DNA of 25,664 bases from positions 1 through 25,664 of the forward strand of contig JAUWBH010000075.1 in assembly GCA_030605085.1 (NCBI GenBank), given 5' to 3'. A program made the position numbers and the translations under genes. The notes beneath the pieces were generated by a model that was not told the DNA's origin, did no database searches, and saw only the letters and a program-made list of their open reading frames with translations. This document shows positions 23,455 to 25,664 of the stretch, in pieces; within the stretch, counting starts at the first letter, position 1, and each line of letters starts with the position of its first letter. This DNA is from Promethearchaeota archaeon (GTDB lineage: Archaea > Asgardarchaeota > Lokiarchaeia > Sigynarchaeales > SOKP01).

Positions 23455-24270
23455 TCAATTCTTTTTTGCGTACAACATATAAACACCCAATCTGGCGCTT
23501 AGGTCTTCTTCTCCGATGTAAAGTTCAAAAGCTTTCTTTTCCAGCAATTTAATAATCTCGTTTAATAAATTCTCTCCTCCTTTTATATGTTCATGAACTT
23601 CCATCGAAATTTGCTGGATATTCTCCCAATCTTTATCCAAAATTCCCATCATAACTTGTTTTTCGTAATTCTCTGCGTCAATCTTTAACAAATCGATTCG
23701 ATCTATATTATTTTCCTTTAATATTTCGGAAAGGGGTCTTAATTGACATGTGACCTTTTCGCTTTCGTATAATTTTTTAAGTCCTGCTTTTACCACCCGT
23801 TTTCGTAGGAATTTAGGTACAAACCGTGCCATTGGATAATCTTTACAAAGTGCTTCCTTATAGTTTTGGACTAATTGCTTAACTTTTAAATCCCAATCGA
23901 ATGGAACTGCTGCTGAATTGGCGCTTACTTTAGGGTAATAAAAAAGTTCTATACTTTTGTTCTCGTCTCCCAAACCAACATTGAGGTTTTTTATAAAGCA
24001 TGGAATATTAGCAAGATTTGCTTCTAATACTCGAAAAATAGTAGTGACGGGTTCAAATGTGAAAATCTTTAAGTTTTGAGCTTGCTTGGTTATAAAACGG
24101 GAAAAAAGTCCAATATTTGCTCCAACATCAAATACAACATCTCCATCTTTAACTCCAATCCCATGCTTTAAATATTGATTTTCAACAAATATCTCATTAT
24201 ATACGTAAAGGGCGGTTAATTTATCAATGTAATATATCTCTTCTCCATTTGGTAAAGTGAGCTTTTTCAT
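23455..24270 (-). CDS. FkbM family methyltransferase
   Basis: A 271-residue SAM-dependent methyltransferase of the FkbM type. Motif I is VVFDVGANIGLFSR (45-58), followed by the acidic TFEP (71-74) that binds the ribose. The later RPLSEILKENNIDRIDLLKI and DAENYE segments are characteristic of FkbM proteins. Members O-methylate sugars or polyketides and are often found with glycan genes. There is no membrane segment. The ATG at 24270 lacks a clear ribosome-binding site. The gap of 46 bases to the hypothetical gene upstream allows co-transcription. The acceptor is unknown. Confidence 0.88.
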   Translation of the reverse strand: MKKLTLPNGEEIYYIDKLTALYVYNEIFVENQYLKHGIGVKDGDVVFDVGANIGLFSRFITKQAQNLKIFTFEPVTTIFRVLEANLANIPCFIKNLNVGLGDENKSIELFYYPKVSANSAAVPFDWDLKVKQLVQNYKEALCKDYPMARFVPKFLRKRVVKAGLKKLYESEKVTCQLRPLSEILKENNIDRIDLLKIDAENYEKQVMMGILDKDWENIQQISMEVHEHIKGGENLLNEIIKLLEKKAFELYIGEEDLSARLGVYMLYAKKN

Positions 24271-24316
24271 TATTCAATCTTTTAAGAATAGAATATATTA
24301 TAATAGAGAATCTATT

Positions 24317-25015
24317 CTAAACTATAACTTCAGATTTAAAATCTAAAATTTTGAACTTTTCACTGAAAATTGCTTTACTAACATGGTGCTTTCTCACGAT
24401 TTCATCGTTATCAACGACTCTTTTTTCCTCTTTAACTAAATCTAAATCGAATTCGCAACTAATTTCTATCGCATCGTTTCCTTCAAATTTAATTTCGTTG
24501 TAAGATTTTAACATGAGGTTTGATATTCTCCAAAATCGACTCGGTTCGAATTCGAGATTTTTTGCTCTAAGATTATATGTATCAATTATTTCACGAGTAA
24601 TCCAGAATACAATTGACGATAATTTATCTTTATCAATATTTTTATTAATTTTAACCAATTTGATTGGATTCTCATAGAGCGTCAAATTAAGTGCGATACA
24701 ATCGTTTTCTCTAATAATTTCAGCTTTAAAAGTTTTAGAGACTTTTGTTATACGTTCTTCCTTTTCTATTTGAACGGCTGTAAACTGCCAATCGTTTTCT
24801 TCGACAGCTTCTAGTAGTAGTTGATTACTCTTCAACCTACAGTTCCCCTTCCAAATAATACCTGAACTACCAAAATTTCCGCTTACTGTTGTTTGAAGGG
24901 TAAATTTCGTTTCATCATTGTTTCCAGGAAAATTCTCTAAAATATAATTTTGACCATGCGTTCTAGTACGATAATCATAAACATAATATAGTCCTAGTAA
25001 GTCATTTAGGTTCAT
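24317..25015 (-). CDS. Hypothetical protein, beta-rich
   Basis: A 232-residue protein from the ATG at 25015; a TTG four codons upstream is the alternative. No family is recognised. It is soluble and looks rich in beta strands (for example DETKFTLQTTVSGNFGSSGI and the alternating hydrophobic pattern to the end), with one central helix near SSIVFWITREIIDTYNLRAK. It contains no cysteine cluster or catalytic motif except Cys residues at scattered positions. It lies between the FkbM methyltransferase and the nucleotidyltransferase genes on the same strand. I assign no function. Confidence 0.65.
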   Translation of the reverse strand: MNLNDLLGLYYVYDYRTRTHGQNYILENFPGNNDETKFTLQTTVSGNFGSSGIIWKGNCRLKSNQLLLEAVEENDWQFTAVQIEKEERITKVSKTFKAEIIRENDCIALNLTLYENPIKLVKINKNIDKDKLSSIVFWITREIIDTYNLRAKNLEFEPSRFWRISNLMLKSYNEIKFEGNDAIEISCEFDLDLVKEEKRVVDNDEIVRKHHVSKAIFSEKFKILDFKSEVIV

Positions 25016-25091
25016 AACAGATAACAATCATATGAAATTATTTAAAATTAAAATATGAAAATTTAGATAGTTCTATCACATAATGGTTTTT

Positions 25092-25409
25092 TTATATTAA
25101 AACACCTTCTTCTTTAATATTTAGCAAAAAAGGATTTTTCTCGTTTTTAAATTTTTCCTCAGGTATAGGGTGAACTGAAATCAATAAATTATATTTTAAC
25201 TCAATATAATAAATTTGATCTATGATTCGATCAATTTCTTTGAAAGGGCGAATGTTACCTTTAAGAATAATAGCTAAATCTATATCAGAATCTTGCCTTT
25301 GTTCACCTCTGGCATATGAACCGTATAAAATAATATTTTTTAATTGATCTTTGTATAATTCTGTTAATACTTGCTTTACTTCTAACAGAACGCTCTTAAA
25401 TTCGTCCAT
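25092..25409 (-). CDS. Minimal nucleotidyltransferase (MNT) domain protein
   Basis: A 105-residue protein with the nucleotidyltransferase signature GSYARGE (30-36) and the metal-binding pair DSDID (40-44). The third acidic position, usually on the next strand, is not evident (LLISVHPI). MNT proteins normally pair with a HEPN protein as toxin-antitoxin modules in which the MNT enzyme adenylylates the HEPN toxin. No HEPN gene follows; the partner could be the truncated gene at 25534. I use the ATG at 25409; a TTG at 25424 is possible. Confidence 0.8.
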   Translation of the reverse strand: MDEFKSVLLEVKQVLTELYKDQLKNIILYGSYARGEQRQDSDIDLAIILKGNIRPFKEIDRIIDQIYYIELKYNLLISVHPIPEEKFKNEKNPFLLNIKEEGVLI

Positions 25410-25533
25410 TGTTTCATTACCCAAAATTTTACAACTTTATTTAATCATTAATATGTTTTATTAATAAATCTTCCTTATTTAACACCAGATAACCTCTTCT
25501 TTTACATAGGCAGTAATGTATGGACCTTAGAAA

Positions 25534-25664
25534 TTATCGGAAGAAAATATTTTCTTCTTCTGAAATTTCTCTGTTATCAAATAACTCATCAATTTTTTTT
25601 AAAAGGATTTCCTCATCATCATCATGCGCAATTAATATCGAATTTTTACCCTTTTTTATGTAAG
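25534..25664 (-). CDS. C-terminal fragment of an unidentified gene at the window edge
   Basis: A minus-strand frame is open from the window end to a TAA at 25534-25536 and gives 42 residues, including KKGKNSILIAHDDDEEILLK and a strongly acidic tail. The composition (many Asp, Glu and Lys, regular hydrophobics) is protein-like. It is upstream of the nucleotidyltransferase gene in transcription order with a 124-base gap. It is too short to identify. Confidence 0.45.
   Translation of the reverse strand, partial: YIKKGKNSILIAHDDDEEILLKKIDELFDNREISEEENIFFR

Noticed and set aside
23394..23552. Plus-strand frame beginning MSRKDEIIAELDQKELFFKK
   Set aside because: The first 20 residues look protein-like and AAAGG lies inside it, but there is no upstream ribosome-binding site and most of it runs antisense through the FkbM gene. 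It may be a trace of a lost gene; not enough to call.
1..25664. CRISPR array, tRNA, rRNA or insertion sequence
   Set aside because: I found no regularly spaced repeats, no cloverleaf with a CCA-end or anticodon arm that I could support, and no transposase or terminal inverted repeats.

Overview
This window is AT-rich and looks archaeal. Genes are preceded by TATA-like boxes, several lack a ribosome-binding site, TTG starts are common, and small zinc-ribbon, DUF5678-like and winged-helix proteins appear. Together with the unusual redox genes this suggests an anaerobic Asgard archaeon (Lokiarchaeia-like) from sediment. That assignment is inference; no marker gene is present.

Layout. 1-4948: the tail of a sulfatase, a winged-helix/iron-sulfur protein, an MFS_2-type transporter, a 53-residue membrane protein behind a tandem 23-bp repeat, and a second winged-helix/iron-sulfur protein. 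5130-10494 (minus strand): a probable operon read as corrinoid/iron-sulfur reductase-like protein, sulfatase, second reductase-like protein, DUF169 protein, flavodoxin. 10643-11341: a winged-helix regulator. 11390-13745 (minus strand): a second cassette with the same order, reductase-like protein, DUF169 protein, flavodoxin. 13920-14552: a DUF998-like membrane protein. 14754-17021: a long bacterial-type arylsulfatase, richer in G+C than its surroundings and interrupted by an in-frame TGA. 17244-20225: a third winged-helix/iron-sulfur protein, an epoxide-hydrolase-like alpha/beta hydrolase and an NMO-like flavin oxidoreductase. 20334-21168: a DUF5678-like gene, then a gene graveyard with two sulfatase relics around a copy of the flavin-oxidoreductase tail. 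21211-25664: a zinc-ribbon protein, another sulfatase, an FkbM methyltransferase, an unknown protein, a minimal nucleotidyltransferase and a gene fragment at the edge.

How the parts may work together. Four sulfatases plus a relic, three QueG/RdhA-like cobalamin/iron-sulfur proteins, two flavodoxins, two DUF169 proteins and three iron-sulfur proteins with a DNA-binding-like N-terminus are intermixed. The RDase-like/DUF169/flavodoxin order occurs twice. A reasonable hypothesis is a cytoplasmic pathway that imports organic (sulfated, possibly halogenated) compounds, removes sulfate, and reduces the product with electrons from flavodoxin and ferredoxin-like carriers. None of the reductase-like proteins or complete sulfatases shows a Tat or Sec signal, so the chemistry would be intracellular. 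Substrates cannot be read from the sequence.
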